From BOKV01 sp041397525 (lineage in GTDB: Bacteria > Pseudomonadota > Alphaproteobacteria > Rhizobiales > Rhizobiaceae), in NCBI GenBank assembly GCA_041397525.1, contig JAWKWL010000003.1, forward strand, positions 434,001-498,000: a stretch of DNA of 64,000 nt, written 5' to 3'. The notes under the pieces are model-generated. The model was not told where the DNA came from. It worked only from the letters and a program-made list of their open reading frames with translations, and made no database searches. The translations under genes and the position numbers were made by a program. Every line of letters starts with the position of its first letter. Positions within the stretch are counted from its first letter, which is position 1. Shown here in pieces: positions 8,447-17,399 of this stretch.

Positions 8447-9754
8447 GTGTTTCATTCCTTCTTCCCCAATCCAAAACTGTTTTTTTCCTCATTCGTGCTT
8501 TGGTGCGCGATTGCCATGGGGCTTTGGTATGCAGGCGGCGCGGATTCCTGGGGTGGGATCATAGGTCTGCCTCCCATGGAAGGCGCTGGTGATCTTGGCA
8601 CCGTGCAATTCTTCTTCACTCCGGACATGATCTGGTTCTACCTCTATTATGCTGTCTCGCTCGCCCTGTTTGCTGCCTTCTGGTTCTGGTACAGTCCGCA
8701 CCGCTGGCAGTTCTGGTCAATCGTGGTGTCGGGCTTCATTCTTTTCGTAACGGCGTTCTCCGTTCAGACCAGCGTTGCCCTCAACAATTGGCGCCGCCCG
8801 TTCTACGACCTGATCCAGAACGCGCTCACAGGCGAAACCAAGGGCACGGTTCCCGCTTCAAGCCTTTATGCGGCAACTTTCGATTTCCTCTTCATAGCCT
8901 CGGTCTGGATTCTGGTCGCGGTCGTCAATCGCTTCGTGGTCAGCCACTATATATTCCGCTGGCGCACGGCGATGAACGAATATTACACCAGGCACTGGTC
9001 GCGCCTGCGTCATGTCGAGGGTGCCTCGCAGCGTGTGCAGGAAGATACGATGCGGTTTGCCGAAACGGTCGAATCGCTTGGCGTCAGTGCGCTTGATTCG
9101 GTTCTGACCCTGATCGCCTTCCTGCCAATCCTTTACGTATTGGGCGAAAACATCACTTCCTTGCCGATTGTCGGCGTTATTCCGGCACCACTGGTTCTTG
9201 CAGCGATCTTCTGGTCGGTATTTGGAACGATCCTGCTGATGGTCGCGGGTATCAAGCTCCCCGGTCTGTATTTCCGCAACCAGCGCGTTGAGGCTGCTTA
9301 TCGCAAGGAACTCGTCTATGGCGAGGATGATGCAAGGCGGGCTGAGCCGATGACGCTTTCCGACCTCTTCGACCATGTCCGGCAGAATTATTTCCGGCTC
9401 TATTGGCACTATGCCTATTTCAACGTGGCACGCTATCTCTATATCCAGACCGATGTGATCTTCCCGTCTTTGCTGATGGTACCTACCATTGCCGCAGGCG
9501 TGATCACATTCGGCCTGTTCCAGCAGATTGTTTCAGCCTTCAACCAGGTTTCGAATTCGTTCCAGTATCTTGTCAATTCCTGGGGCACGATTGTCGAACT
9601 GTTGTCGATCCACAAGCGCCTCAAGGCTTTCGAATCGTCGCTCGCGGGTGAGGAACTTTCCGAAATCGAGAAGGAAGTGCTAGGCACCCGCATGACACCG
9701 ATTGTCGAAAGTGCCGACAAGGGCACTGGAGACGTGAAGGACTTGGCTGAGTAA
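8447..9754 (+). CDS. bacA: BacA/SbmA family peptide transporter
   Basis: Inner-membrane protein of the SbmA/BacA family, which imports proline-rich and nodule-specific peptides using the proton gradient and, in rhizobia and Brucella, is needed for persistence in hosts and affects very-long-chain fatty acids of lipid A. The 435-residue sequence has several membrane segments and the family hallmarks NNWRRPFYDLIQ, WRTAMNEYYTRHW and RVQEDTMRFAETVE. I chose the GTG at 8447, which gives VFHSFFPNPKLFF, as in S. meliloti BacA, and has GGAAG 8 bases upstream. The longer frame from a TTG at 8375 is unlikely. Confidence 0.95.
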   Translation: MFHSFFPNPKLFFSSFVLWCAIAMGLWYAGGADSWGGIIGLPPMEGAGDLGTVQFFFTPDMIWFYLYYAVSLALFAAFWFWYSPHRWQFWSIVVSGFILFVTAFSVQTSVALNNWRRPFYDLIQNALTGETKGTVPASSLYAATFDFLFIASVWILVAVVNRFVVSHYIFRWRTAMNEYYTRHWSRLRHVEGASQRVQEDTMRFAETVESLGVSALDSVLTLIAFLPILYVLGENITSLPIVGVIPAPLVLAAIFWSVFGTILLMVAGIKLPGLYFRNQRVEAAYRKELVYGEDDARRAEPMTLSDLFDHVRQNYFRLYWHYAYFNVARYLYIQTDVIFPSLLMVPTIAAGVITFGLFQQIVSAFNQVSNSFQYLVNSWGTIVELLSIHKRLKAFESSLAGEELSEIEKEVLGTRMTPIVESADKGTGDVKDLAE

Positions 9755-9761
9755 CAAGACC

Positions 9762-10085
9762 TCACGCGCAGGATATGCAGCGCTCGGCCATCGGGTCTAT
9801 AGCGAGGCGGCGTTCGGCGATTTCCTCGCCGCATTCGGTGCAATAGCCATAGTCGCCCGCATCAAGGCGGCGCAGTGCCATTTCGATGCGCACCAGGTTG
9901 GCCTGTCGCTTGCGCATCTGTGCCTGTGCCATGGCTTGCATTTGCATCGCGTCCATGCGGGACAGTCGGCCTATTGATTGCTGGTCCAGCTCAACCGCTG
10001 CATGGGCGTCACCAGCCAGTTGCGATTCCTGCTCAATGGCTTCGCGCGCGGCATCGAGCGCTTTTCTCGCCTGTTTTTCATCCAT
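9762..10085 (-). CDS. DksA/TraR-type zinc-finger protein
   Basis: A 107-residue protein: a helical, Gln- and Ala-rich N-terminal two thirds (a probable coiled coil) followed by a four-cysteine zinc finger, Cys82, Cys85, Cys103 and Cys106, in YCTECGEEI and RCISC. Short DksA/TraR proteins bind RNA polymerase through the secondary channel or act as general regulators. It lacks the full length of DksA (about 150 residues) and the DxxDxA coiled-coil tip is not obvious, so its role is uncertain. The ATG at 10085 has a GGGAG box; the upstream extension to 10301 is not family-like. Seven bases separate its stop from that of bacA. Confidence 0.85.
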   Translation of the reverse strand: MDEKQARKALDAAREAIEQESQLAGDAHAAVELDQQSIGRLSRMDAMQMQAMAQAQMRKRQANLVRIEMALRRLDAGDYGYCTECGEEIAERRLAIDPMAERCISCA

Positions 10086-10204
10086 GCCTTGCCGTTCTCC
10101 CGGCTTTTGGTCTGTATCACTATGGCAGCAGCGAGCCCGCGGTGCTAGTTTCATACCCGACCGGTATTGACCGCACGGCAGGACACAAAAGTATGGAGGA
10201 CAGG

Positions 10205-10783
10205 ATGGGCATGGCAATTCTGATTGCAGGCGTGGTGGTGTTTCTGGGTATTCACTCCGTGCGCATGCTGGCACCGCAATGGCGCGATGCCCGCATTGCA
10301 TCCATGGGCGAGGGTGGATGGAAGGGGGCCTATTCGATTGTGTCCCTGCTCGGCCTTGCTTTCCTTATCTGGGGTTATGTGCTCGCACGGCCGCTGGCCC
10401 CTGTTCTGTATGTCACCCCGTTCTGGATGGTGCATCTGGCGATATTGCTGATGGCGCTGGCGCTCATCAGTCTCATGGTCTTCAATCTGAAGCCTGGCAG
10501 GTTGAAGCCAATCCTCAAGCATCCCATGCTGCTCGCCGTCAAACTTTGGGCCTTCGCCCATCTGCTGGTGAATGGCGACCTGGCATCCGTCATCCTGTTT
10601 GGCTCTTTTCTCGTCTGGGCAGTCTGGAACCGCGTGGCGGTCAAGCGCCGCGGAGGGGCATTGCCCCAGCCCGGTCCTGTTACCAATGACCTGATTGCGG
10701 TTGTTTCCGGCCTTGCACTTTGGGCCCTCATCGTGTGGAAGGCGCATGTCTGGATTGCCGGAGTGCCGGTTCCGATTGCATAA
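10205..10783 (+). CDS. NnrU family membrane protein
   Basis: Integral membrane protein of 192 residues with about five or six hydrophobic helices, matching the NnrU family. NnrU was named for linkage to nitrite/nitric oxide reductase genes and is related to isoprenoid/NO-associated membrane proteins. The hallmarks LGIHSVRMLAPQWR and HLLVNGDLASVILFGSFLVWA (conserved His and Asn) are present. No denitrification genes are nearby, as is common in rhizobia. GGAGGA at 10195-10200 serves ATG 10205 or ATG 10211; the longer frame to 9875 is not credible. Confidence 0.85.
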   Translation: MGMAILIAGVVVFLGIHSVRMLAPQWRDARIASMGEGGWKGAYSIVSLLGLAFLIWGYVLARPLAPVLYVTPFWMVHLAILLMALALISLMVFNLKPGRLKPILKHPMLLAVKLWAFAHLLVNGDLASVILFGSFLVWAVWNRVAVKRRGGALPQPGPVTNDLIAVVSGLALWALIVWKAHVWIAGVPVPIA

Positions 10784-10815
10784 GCATACCGGTTTGCTCT
10801 AAAAGACCGCCAACC

Positions 10816-10847
10816 GCCGGGATGCGTCAGCCTCCCGGCCCCGTTTT
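10816..10847 (+). terminator. Probable intrinsic terminator after the NnrU-like gene
   Basis: A 7-bp GC-rich inverted repeat (10816-10822 with 10833-10839) is followed by CCCG and then TTTT. The T tract is short, so it may be leaky. It sits between the NnrU-like gene and the YfgM-like gene. Confidence 0.5.
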
Positions 10848-10867
10848 GTATTGATCCGGAGACCATC

Positions 10868-11539
10868 ATGTCCGACGACAGTTTCATCCGCGAGGTGGAT
10901 GAGGAACTCCGCCACGACCAGGCCAAGGCGCTCTGGAACCGTTTCGGCAATCTCATCATCGGCGCTGCCATCCTTGTCGTCGTGGCGACCGGCGCATACC
11001 GCTATTGGGAATATTATACAGAACAGAAAGCCGCGGCTTCCGGTGATGTTTTCCTTTCGGCAATTGAATTGTCGAAACAGGGCCGTCAGGATGATGCCAT
11101 TGCCAAGTTGCAGGAATTGACTGACTCCGGTGTCGGCGACTATCCGGCCCTCGCACGTCTCCGCCTTGCCGGTGAACTGATCGGTCGCGGTGACACTGCC
11201 GGAGCCTTGAAGGCGTTTGCCGAGATTTCCGCAGACCAGAAGGTGCCTGAGCCGCTGCGCTCCGTGGCGACCCTACGTGCAGGAATGGTTGCAGTGGACA
11301 GCGAGGGCTATGACGAGGTCAAGGCGCGACTTGAGCCGCTTTCCGTCGCTGGCGGGCCCTACCGGCATCTTGCACGTGAAGCGCTGGGCCTTTCGGCAAT
11401 GAAGGCCGGAAATGACCAGGAAGCGGTGAAATGGTTCCAGATGATTGCGGACGACGCCGGTTCTTCCGGCAATGTGCGCCAGCGCGCCACCATCATGCTC
11501 GACCTGCTCGCCAGCCGCGGGGTCAAGGCGGCAAGCTGA
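10868..11539 (+). CDS. YfgM-like tetratricopeptide-repeat membrane protein
   Basis: A 223-residue single-pass protein with cytosolic basic and acidic start (EVDEELRHDQAKALWNRFG), one membrane helix at about residues 28-45 (LIIGAAILVVVATGAYRYW) and a periplasmic tetratricopeptide domain. This is the YfgM/DUF2133 layout; YfgM in E. coli works with PpiD at the SecYEG translocon. The position just upstream of der is also where yfgM-like genes and bamB sit in many Proteobacteria, supporting the call, although a BamB-type propeller gene is absent here. The ATG has CCGGAG upstream. Confidence 0.85.
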   Translation: MSDDSFIREVDEELRHDQAKALWNRFGNLIIGAAILVVVATGAYRYWEYYTEQKAAASGDVFLSAIELSKQGRQDDAIAKLQELTDSGVGDYPALARLRLAGELIGRGDTAGALKAFAEISADQKVPEPLRSVATLRAGMVAVDSEGYDEVKARLEPLSVAGGPYRHLAREALGLSAMKAGNDQEAVKWFQMIADDAGSSGNVRQRATIMLDLLASRGVKAAS

Positions 11540-11585
11540 GATTGTCAGCATTGGCGATCGCGATTTTCGCGCAGGAACACGAAGC

Positions 11586-13013
11586 ATGACTTTCAAGGTT
11601 GCCATCATCGGACGTCCCAATGTCGGCAAGTCGACGCTTTTCAACAAGCTCGTCGGCAAGCGTCTGGCATTGGTTGACGATACCCCTGGCGTCACACGCG
11701 ACCGGAGGCTTGCCGATGCGCACATTGGCGGTCTGCATTTTCAGGTGATTGACACTGCGGGTCTGGAAGAGGCAGCTGGCGGCTCGCTCGAATCCCGCAT
11801 GCGCGAACAGACGGAAATCGCCATTGGCGAGGCCGATGTCTGCCTGTTCGTGATGGACGCGCGCGCCGGTCTCACCCCGTCTGACAAAAGTTTTGCCGAC
11901 ATGCTCCGCCGTTCCGGCAAGCCAGTCATTGCTGTCGCCAACAAGTTCGAGGGCAAGACCGGCGAACCGGGCTATTACGATGCTTTTGCCCTTGGCTTCG
12001 GGCAACCCGTTCCACTGTCAGCTGAACACGGGATCGGTTTCAGCGATCTGCATGACGCCATTGTCGAGGCAATCGGCCGTGATCGCGCCTATCCTGAGGA
12101 AGACGAGTCAGGCCAGACCGAAGACTACTACACTGATGCCGAATTTCCCGAGGGCTTTGACGAGGATGACGACAGCGTCGACGTCACCAAGCCACTGCAG
12201 ATTGCAGTAGTCGGGCGACCCAATGCCGGAAAGTCGACGCTGATCAACCAGATGATCGGTCAGGACCGGCTGCTGACCGGGCCCGAGGCTGGCATCACCC
12301 GCGATTCGATTTCCGTTGATTGGGAATGGCAGGGAAGGAAAGTGCGCCTGTTCGACACAGCGGGCATGCGCAAGAAGGCGAAGGTGCAGGAAAAGCTGGA
12401 AAAGCTTTCCGTTGCCGATGGCTTGCGTGCGATGCAATTTGCCGAAGTCGTGATCGTGTTGATGGACGCGACAATTCCCTTTGAAAAACAGGATTTGCAG
12501 ATCGCCGATCTGATCATCCGCGAGGGCAGGGCGCCGGTCATTGCCCTCAACAAGTGGGATCTGATCGAAGACCGTCAGGAAGCGCTTTCCGAACTGCTGG
12601 AAAAGGCCGAGCGCCTTCTGCCGCAGATCAAGGGACTGAAGGTCGTGCCGATGTCCGGCCTGACGGGAGAGGGGCTCGCCCGCCTTATGGATGCGGTGTT
12701 CGAGGTTCACAAGACCTGGAACCGGCGTATCTCAACTGCACGCCTCAACCGCTGGCTTGACGGTGTCATCTATCACCACCCCCCGCCAGCTGTCGCCGGT
12801 CGCAGGATCAAGATCAAATACATGACGCAGGTAAAGGCACGCCCGCCGACCTTCGTGGTGTCATGCTCACGACCCGATGCATTGCCAACTTCCTATGAGC
12901 GTTATCTGGTCAACTCGCTGCGTGACGAATTCAAGCTCTGGGGCGTTCCCATCCGCCTTTTGATGCGCAAGGGTGACAACCCCTTTGCCGGTCGCGCCCG
13001 CTCGCGCCAGTAA
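11586..13013 (+). CDS. der: Ribosome assembly GTPase Der (EngA)
   Basis: Essential GTPase in 50S subunit maturation. The 475-residue protein has two consecutive G domains, with P-loops GRPNVGKS at about residue 9 and GRPNAGKS at about residue 212, the DTAG switch II in each, and NKWD (G4) in the second. The first domain's G4 reads ANKFEGK, as expected. A KH-like C-terminal domain follows. An acidic linker between the domains (EEDESGQ to DEDDDSVDV) is longer than in E. coli, common in rhizobia. The ATG at 11586 gives the canonical MTFKVAIIGRPN. Confidence 0.97.
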   Translation: MTFKVAIIGRPNVGKSTLFNKLVGKRLALVDDTPGVTRDRRLADAHIGGLHFQVIDTAGLEEAAGGSLESRMREQTEIAIGEADVCLFVMDARAGLTPSDKSFADMLRRSGKPVIAVANKFEGKTGEPGYYDAFALGFGQPVPLSAEHGIGFSDLHDAIVEAIGRDRAYPEEDESGQTEDYYTDAEFPEGFDEDDDSVDVTKPLQIAVVGRPNAGKSTLINQMIGQDRLLTGPEAGITRDSISVDWEWQGRKVRLFDTAGMRKKAKVQEKLEKLSVADGLRAMQFAEVVIVLMDATIPFEKQDLQIADLIIREGRAPVIALNKWDLIEDRQEALSELLEKAERLLPQIKGLKVVPMSGLTGEGLARLMDAVFEVHKTWNRRISTARLNRWLDGVIYHHPPPAVAGRRIKIKYMTQVKARPPTFVVSCSRPDALPTSYERYLVNSLRDEFKLWGVPIRLLMRKGDNPFAGRARSRQ

Positions 13014-13237
13014 GCTTTGGCCGACCCATCACGCAATGATCCCTTTTTTGCCCGAATCCTGCCCGTTTGCGCGGGCAAACCCTTTGGCCGTTGGGTAGGG
13101 CGCAACGTGATTTGCGGGAGTTAACCTGTTGGAAACCGGCTGTTTACCGCCTGTCAAGGTTAACGATCTATGGTTGCCTCCTGTCAGTTGTTTGCTGGCA
13201 GTCATAACCGTCAGATCTGTTAGTCTGGAGTAGGGTA

Positions 13238-14422
13238 TTGCGTATTTCTGACCGCATCCGGTTTCCCTTTGCTGGGAAACTGAAAAGACTTGCGTATCCG
13301 TTGTTGGCGGGCGTTTCAGTCTTCATCACCTATCCGTCAATCATCGCTTACCAGGATGTGGCCTCGCTGTCTTCGCGGCCTGTCGAACAGCGATGGCTGG
13401 CCAGCATCGACGAAGCGCCGGGACAATCCTTCGCTGTCGCTGCAATGGCATCGGACGAAGGCACCACAGCCCAATCGTGGCAGGAGATGGGTGTCGATCC
13501 GATTGTGACGGGTACCCCGAAAACAAAGCCGGTTACCCGTGGTAGCGAACCTGACATCCGCGAGGGTGTGCCGGGTCCGCGCAAGCCACAGAAAATCAAC
13601 CGCAAACTCCTTGGCGACCGTGTTGTTTCGGCCGCTCCGGTAAGCCCGCCAGTCCGCTTTTCGGCCGGTTCGGTCATGGAGCGCCATTCGATGTTGGCAC
13701 CGGACAACCTTGAGAACCGGTTTGAACTGGCTTTCGTCAAGGCCAAGAAATCGGATGAGGCCTACAAGGTCGCCTCGCTTTTCCACAAGCCGCAGGATGC
13801 AATGCCGGCAATCGAGCCGGACCTGCCGGTGGTGGTCGCCAGTCTTGTCGAGGAATCGATTCCGCATGTGCTGGCCTATGGTGAGCAGGATGAGGTTGTG
13901 CGCTCTCCATTTGCGGCCGTGCTGGCTGATGAGCGTCCGATCAGCCTCATTCCGAAAATCAACAAGGATGACCACAAATGGGCCGCAACGCCGCTTCCGC
14001 TCTCTTCGTTTTCCGATCGTGAGCAGAACTGCCTGACGGCTGGCATTTATTTCGAGGCCCGCGGCGAACCTGTCCGTGGTCAGGCAGCCGTTGCACAGGT
14101 CATTCTGAACCGCGTCAAGAACCCTGCCTATCCAGGCACCATCTGTGGCGTTGTCTACCAGAACAAGGAATGGCGCAACCGCTGCCAGTTTTCCTTCGCC
14201 TGCGACCGCATCCGTGACCGGGTGAATGATCCCAAGCGATGGGAAACCGCGCAATATGTCGCCCGCGAAACCACTGAAGGCCGCATCTGGCTGACGGAAG
14301 TCGGCTCGTCCACCCATTATCACGCCACATACGTGAAGCCGAAATGGGCATCACACATGAAGCGCGTTGGCCGCATCGGCCTGCACATTTTCTATCGCAC
14401 ATTCGGCGGCGGCTGGAGCTGA
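13238..14422 (+). CDS. Cell wall hydrolase, SleB-type, with long N-terminal extension
   Basis: The 394-residue protein has a cytosolic basic start, one membrane anchor at about residues 17-37 (YPLLAGVSVFITYPSIIAY), a 210-residue low-complexity periplasmic linker, and a C-terminal SleB/Hydrolase_2 lytic-transglycosylase domain from about residue 263. That domain shows the catalytic Glu in TAGIYFEARGEPVRGQ, then QVILNRVKNPAYP and THYHATYVKPKW. It presumably cleaves peptidoglycan during growth or division. The start is TTG at 13238 with GGAG at 13227-13230; no better ATG exists upstream. Two opposing TTAACC half-sites lie upstream. Confidence 0.88.
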   Translation: MRISDRIRFPFAGKLKRLAYPLLAGVSVFITYPSIIAYQDVASLSSRPVEQRWLASIDEAPGQSFAVAAMASDEGTTAQSWQEMGVDPIVTGTPKTKPVTRGSEPDIREGVPGPRKPQKINRKLLGDRVVSAAPVSPPVRFSAGSVMERHSMLAPDNLENRFELAFVKAKKSDEAYKVASLFHKPQDAMPAIEPDLPVVVASLVEESIPHVLAYGEQDEVVRSPFAAVLADERPISLIPKINKDDHKWAATPLPLSSFSDREQNCLTAGIYFEARGEPVRGQAAVAQVILNRVKNPAYPGTICGVVYQNKEWRNRCQFSFACDRIRDRVNDPKRWETAQYVARETTEGRIWLTEVGSSTHYHATYVKPKWASHMKRVGRIGLHIFYRTFGGGWS

Positions 14423-14568
14423 GCCTGCCCTCCTTGCCCCACTTCGGGCAGGGATTCGCGGGCGCTGGCGCGGCTTTTGGCCCGCGAACTGCCACGGCGC
14501 ATTGTCGCATAGTCTAATGCGACATCAATTCCCTTGAAAATCAATGACTTGTATCTGCCTCGCTGCGC

Positions 14569-14597
14569 TTGACACCGCACGGGCCCAAAACTATGTT
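14569..14597 (+). promoter_or_regulatory. Sigma-70-type promoter of the ATP synthase F0 operon
   Basis: TTGACA at 14569-14574 and TATGTT at 14592-14597 are separated by exactly 17 bases. Both boxes are close to the housekeeping consensus, and they lie 62 bases before the atpI start, in a gap without other genes. Confidence 0.65.
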
Positions 14598-14658
14598 GCG
14601 CGCGACTTGAAGGGCCGCCGCTGTGGCGTTCCTTGCGAGCGGTTCCATGGAGTTTCCC

Positions 14659-15057
14659 GTGGCTGGCGAAAACCGGACACCCGAAGGGGAAATACCGGAA
14701 AAAGAACTCGAAAGGCGCTTGCGGGCGCTGGACGAGAAACTGGACAGAAACCGCGAAGAGCGGGCACAGGCCGAAAGGCCGAGGCCCGACAATTCCGGGT
14801 TCGGCAACGCTCTCCGGCTTTCCACCGAGTTTGTCTCGGCGGTTCTGGTGGGTGCAGCGATTGGCTGGGGTATCGACAAGGTTACCGGCTATCCGCCCTG
14901 GGGGATGATTTTCTTTCTCCTCCTTGGTTTTGTCGCTGGTGTATTGAACGTGATGCGGGCGGCAGGAAAGATGGCCGATCCTCATCGCAAGAGTTTTGAT
15001 CCTTCGGCAGCGCCTGCAAAGGCTGCTCCCATGGACGATGATGAAGAAGACGAGTAG
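14659..15057 (+). CDS. atpI: ATP synthase F0 accessory protein AtpI
   Basis: AtpI helps assemble the c-ring of the F0 motor and may carry Mg2+. The 132-residue protein has a charged N-terminal half (PEKELERRLRALDEKLDRN) and two membrane helices (LSTEFVSAVLVGAAIGWGID and MIFFLLLGFVAGVLNVMRA), followed by a short acidic tail. The GTG at 14659 is preferred because GGAG lies 6 bases upstream. ATG 14647 and GTG 14623 are in-frame alternatives. It is the first gene of the F0 operon, as in other Alphaproteobacteria. Confidence 0.9.
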   Translation: MAGENRTPEGEIPEKELERRLRALDEKLDRNREERAQAERPRPDNSGFGNALRLSTEFVSAVLVGAAIGWGIDKVTGYPPWGMIFFLLLGFVAGVLNVMRAAGKMADPHRKSFDPSAAPAKAAPMDDDEEDE

Positions 15058-15136
15058 CGGTTCTGCCCCTGGGGCCTGATCGCGGGAAAGCAGGATTGAC
15101 CTGCGCAAAAATGTTTGGACGGAAAAGGAATACCGG

Positions 15137-15886
15137 GTGTCGAACGATCCCATTCACCAGTTCCAGATTTCGAAGCTGATCCCGCTGGACTTCAACGGGC
15201 TGGATCTGTCATTCACCAATTCCTCGCTGTTCATGGTCGCAACCGTGACTGCTGCCTCCGGTTTCCTCGTATGGGCTACCAGCGGTCGCGGCCTGGTTCC
15301 GAACCGCATGCAGTCAATTGCCGAAATGTCCTATGAATTTGTTGCGTCGACATTGCGCGACGCCGCCGGAACGCAGGGGATGAAATTCTTCCCGCTGGTG
15401 TTCTCGCTGTTCATGTTCGTGCTGGTTGCCAACCTGTTTGGTATGTTCCCGTATTTCTTTACCGTGACCAGCCACATCATCATCACGTTTGCACTGGCAA
15501 TGCTGGTGATCGGCACAGTAATCATCTACGGATTCTGGAAGCACGGCTTGCATTTCCTCGGACTGTTCGTGCCGTCAGGCGTGCCTGGCGCGCTGCTGCC
15601 GCTCGTGGTTTTGATCGAAGTCATCTCGTTCCTTTCGCGCCCGATCAGCCTTTCGGTACGTCTTTTCGCCAACATGCTGGCCGGACACATCACGCTCAAG
15701 GTTTTCGCCGGCTTTGTCACCAGCCTTTCAGCGCTTGGCGCGGTTGGCATCGGGGGCGCAATCCTGCCGCTTGCCATGGCCGTTGCCCTGACGGGCCTCG
15801 AATTCCTCGTTGCCTTCCTCCAGGCATATGTCTTTGCGGTACTGACTTGCATGTATCTCAATGACGCATTGCATCCGGGCCACTGA
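15137..15886 (+). CDS. atpB: ATP synthase F0 subunit a
   Basis: Membrane subunit a forms the proton half-channels against the c-ring. It has 249 residues and five to six helices. The essential Arg lies in SLSVRLFANMLAGH, and the C-terminal helix shows LTGLEFLVAFLQAYVFAVL with the conserved Glu and Gln. The start is GTG with an AAGGA box. The 79-base gap from atpI contains no extra gene. Confidence 0.97.
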   Translation: MSNDPIHQFQISKLIPLDFNGLDLSFTNSSLFMVATVTAASGFLVWATSGRGLVPNRMQSIAEMSYEFVASTLRDAAGTQGMKFFPLVFSLFMFVLVANLFGMFPYFFTVTSHIIITFALAMLVIGTVIIYGFWKHGLHFLGLFVPSGVPGALLPLVVLIEVISFLSRPISLSVRLFANMLAGHITLKVFAGFVTSLSALGAVGIGGAILPLAMAVALTGLEFLVAFLQAYVFAVLTCMYLNDALHPGH

Positions 15887-15975
15887 GCCGGAACCGCAAA
15901 CGGGAATAAGTTCACCGGCCATATGGCCAAACCGAAAAACTGGAATACCAATCTTGGAACTCAAGGGAGTTTGAC

Positions 15976-16203
15976 ATGGAAGCGGAAGCAGCAAAATTTA
16001 TCGGCGCAGGCATTGCGTGCCTTGGCATGGGTGGCGCAGGCATTGGCCTCGGCACCATATTCGGCAACTACCTGGCGGGCGCTCTGCGCAATCCGTCGGC
16101 AGCTGACGGCCAGTTCGGCCGCCTGATCTTCGGCTTCGCCGTTACCGAAGCACTGGGCATCTTCTCGCTGCTCGTTGCCCTTCTCCTCCTCTTCGCCGTT
16201 TAA
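15976..16203 (+). CDS. atpE: ATP synthase F0 subunit c
   Basis: A 75-residue hairpin of two membrane helices. The glycine-rich first helix reads GMGGAGIGLGTIFG, the polar loop contains RNPSA, and the proton-carrying Glu is residue 58 in FAVTEALGIFS. All diagnostic features of a proton-type c subunit are present. The strong box AAGGGAG precedes the ATG. A strong hairpin follows the gene. Confidence 0.98.
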   Translation: MEAEAAKFIGAGIACLGMGGAGIGLGTIFGNYLAGALRNPSAADGQFGRLIFGFAVTEALGIFSLLVALLLLFAV

Positions 16204-16215
16204 TTCCGGTTTGAC

Positions 16216-16252
16216 GCGGCGGCTGGTCTGACCGGCTGCCGCGCGCCCTTTT
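16216..16252 (+). terminator. Intercistronic hairpin after atpE
   Basis: The arms 16216-16226 and 16232-16242 form an 11-bp stem (two G-U pairs) around a 5-base loop and are followed by TTTT at 16249-16252. It sits between atpE and the b' gene inside one operon, so it is more likely a partial terminator or a block to 3' exonucleases than a full stop. Confidence 0.6.
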
Positions 16253-16264
16253 GAGGAGGGAGCG

Positions 16265-16885
16265 ATGTTCATTTCACAAGCCTGGGCCGAAGAGACATCG
16301 GGCGCCCATACTACAGACGCAACGCAGGATGCGACCCACACCGAAACAGGTGTGGCGCATGATCCCGCGCATGACGCTGGCCATGGCGGTGCGTTTCCGC
16401 CATTCGACCCTGCAAGCTTTGCTTCGCAGTTGTTGTGGCTGGCAATTACATTCGGCGTTTTCTATCTGCTGATGGCGCGTGTCGCGATTCCGCGGATTTC
16501 GTCGATCCTTGAAGTTCGCCGTGACCGCATCTCGCAGGACCTCGATGAGGCCAACCGGATGCGCGAAGAGGCAGATGCCGCCCATGCTGCCTATGAGCAT
16601 GAGCTGGCTGAGGCCCGCAAGAACGCAACCACCATTGCCCAGAGGGCCAATGACGAGGCGAAGGCTGCCGCAGAAGCCGAAAGGCAGAAGACGGAAGCCG
16701 GACTTGCGGAAAAGCTTGCCGAAGCAGAAGCTCGTATCGCCGGAATTCGCGCCAAGGCGCTCGGTGATGTCAACGAAATCGCTGCCGGCACAGCCGAGAC
16801 AATCGTCAAGGAATTGCTGGGTGGAACCGTCACCAAGGCGGATCTGGCCAAGGCAATCGCCGACGCAGCGAAGCAGGGAGCCTGA
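16265..16885 (+). CDS. atpG: ATP synthase F0 subunit b'
   Basis: One of two peripheral-stalk b-type subunits that Alphaproteobacteria carry. The 206-residue protein has a His- and Thr-rich N-terminal extension (about 45 residues), a single membrane helix (QLLWLAITFGVFYLLMARVAI) and a long Ala/Glu-rich coiled coil reaching the C terminus. It pairs with subunit b, encoded next, to hold the F1 head. GGAGGGAG stands just before the ATG. The symbol atpG for b' is one of several in use. Confidence 0.93.
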   Translation: MFISQAWAEETSGAHTTDATQDATHTETGVAHDPAHDAGHGGAFPPFDPASFASQLLWLAITFGVFYLLMARVAIPRISSILEVRRDRISQDLDEANRMREEADAAHAAYEHELAEARKNATTIAQRANDEAKAAAEAERQKTEAGLAEKLAEAEARIAGIRAKALGDVNEIAAGTAETIVKELLGGTVTKADLAKAIADAAKQGA

Positions 16886-16887
16886 AC

Positions 16888-17373
16888 ATGGAACTCGATG
16901 CCACGTTTTGGGCTTTCATTGCCCTTGTGATCTTCCTGGGCATCATTGTCTATCTGAAGGTGCCTGGCCAGATTGGCAAATCGTTGGACGCGCGTGCGGA
17001 CAAGATCCGCAACGAACTCGATGAAGCCCGCCGGCTTCGTGAGGAAGCACAGGAACTGCTCGCCGAATATCAGCGCAAGCGCAAGGCCGCTGAGGCGGAG
17101 GCTGGCGACATCGTTGCCGCTGCAAGGCACGAGGCAGAGCTTCTTGAAAAGGAAGCACGCCAGAAGACGGAGGACTTCGTTGCGCGGCGCACAGCAATGG
17201 CTGAACAGAAGATCGGTCAGGCTGAAGCGCAGGCAATGGCGGATGTGCGCGCTGCGGCGGTTGATATTGCCATTGCAGCTTCCGAAAAGCTGATTGCGCA
17301 AAAGGCATCCGGCACAGGCGCTGATGCATTGTTCAAGCAGGGCCTTGCCGAGCTGAAGAGCCGCATGAACTGA
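16888..17373 (+). CDS. atpF: ATP synthase F0 subunit b
   Basis: Second peripheral-stalk subunit, 161 residues: an N-terminal membrane helix (TFWAFIALVIFLGIIVYLKV) followed by a charged coiled coil. It starts 2 bases after the b' stop with a GGGAG box inside the end of that gene, indicating translational coupling. The F1 genes are not adjacent, as is usual for this group. Confidence 0.95.
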   Translation: MELDATFWAFIALVIFLGIIVYLKVPGQIGKSLDARADKIRNELDEARRLREEAQELLAEYQRKRKAAEAEAGDIVAAARHEAELLEKEARQKTEDFVARRTAMAEQKIGQAEAQAMADVRAAAVDIAIAASEKLIAQKASGTGADALFKQGLAELKSRMN

Positions 17374-17399
17374 ATTCGGTATTGATACCGGAGACAAGG

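Noticed and set aside
13063..13078. Hairpin after der as a terminator
   Set aside because: The stem is five bases, and no T tract follows on the forward strand.
13121..13165. Two TTAACC half-sites before the SleB-type gene as a CtrA site
   Set aside because: The consensus TTAA-N7-TTAA spacing is not met, and single half-sites are frequent.
13337..14323. 328-residue reverse-strand open frame
   Set aside because: Antisense shadow of the SleB-type hydrolase gene, with unusual composition and no ribosome site.
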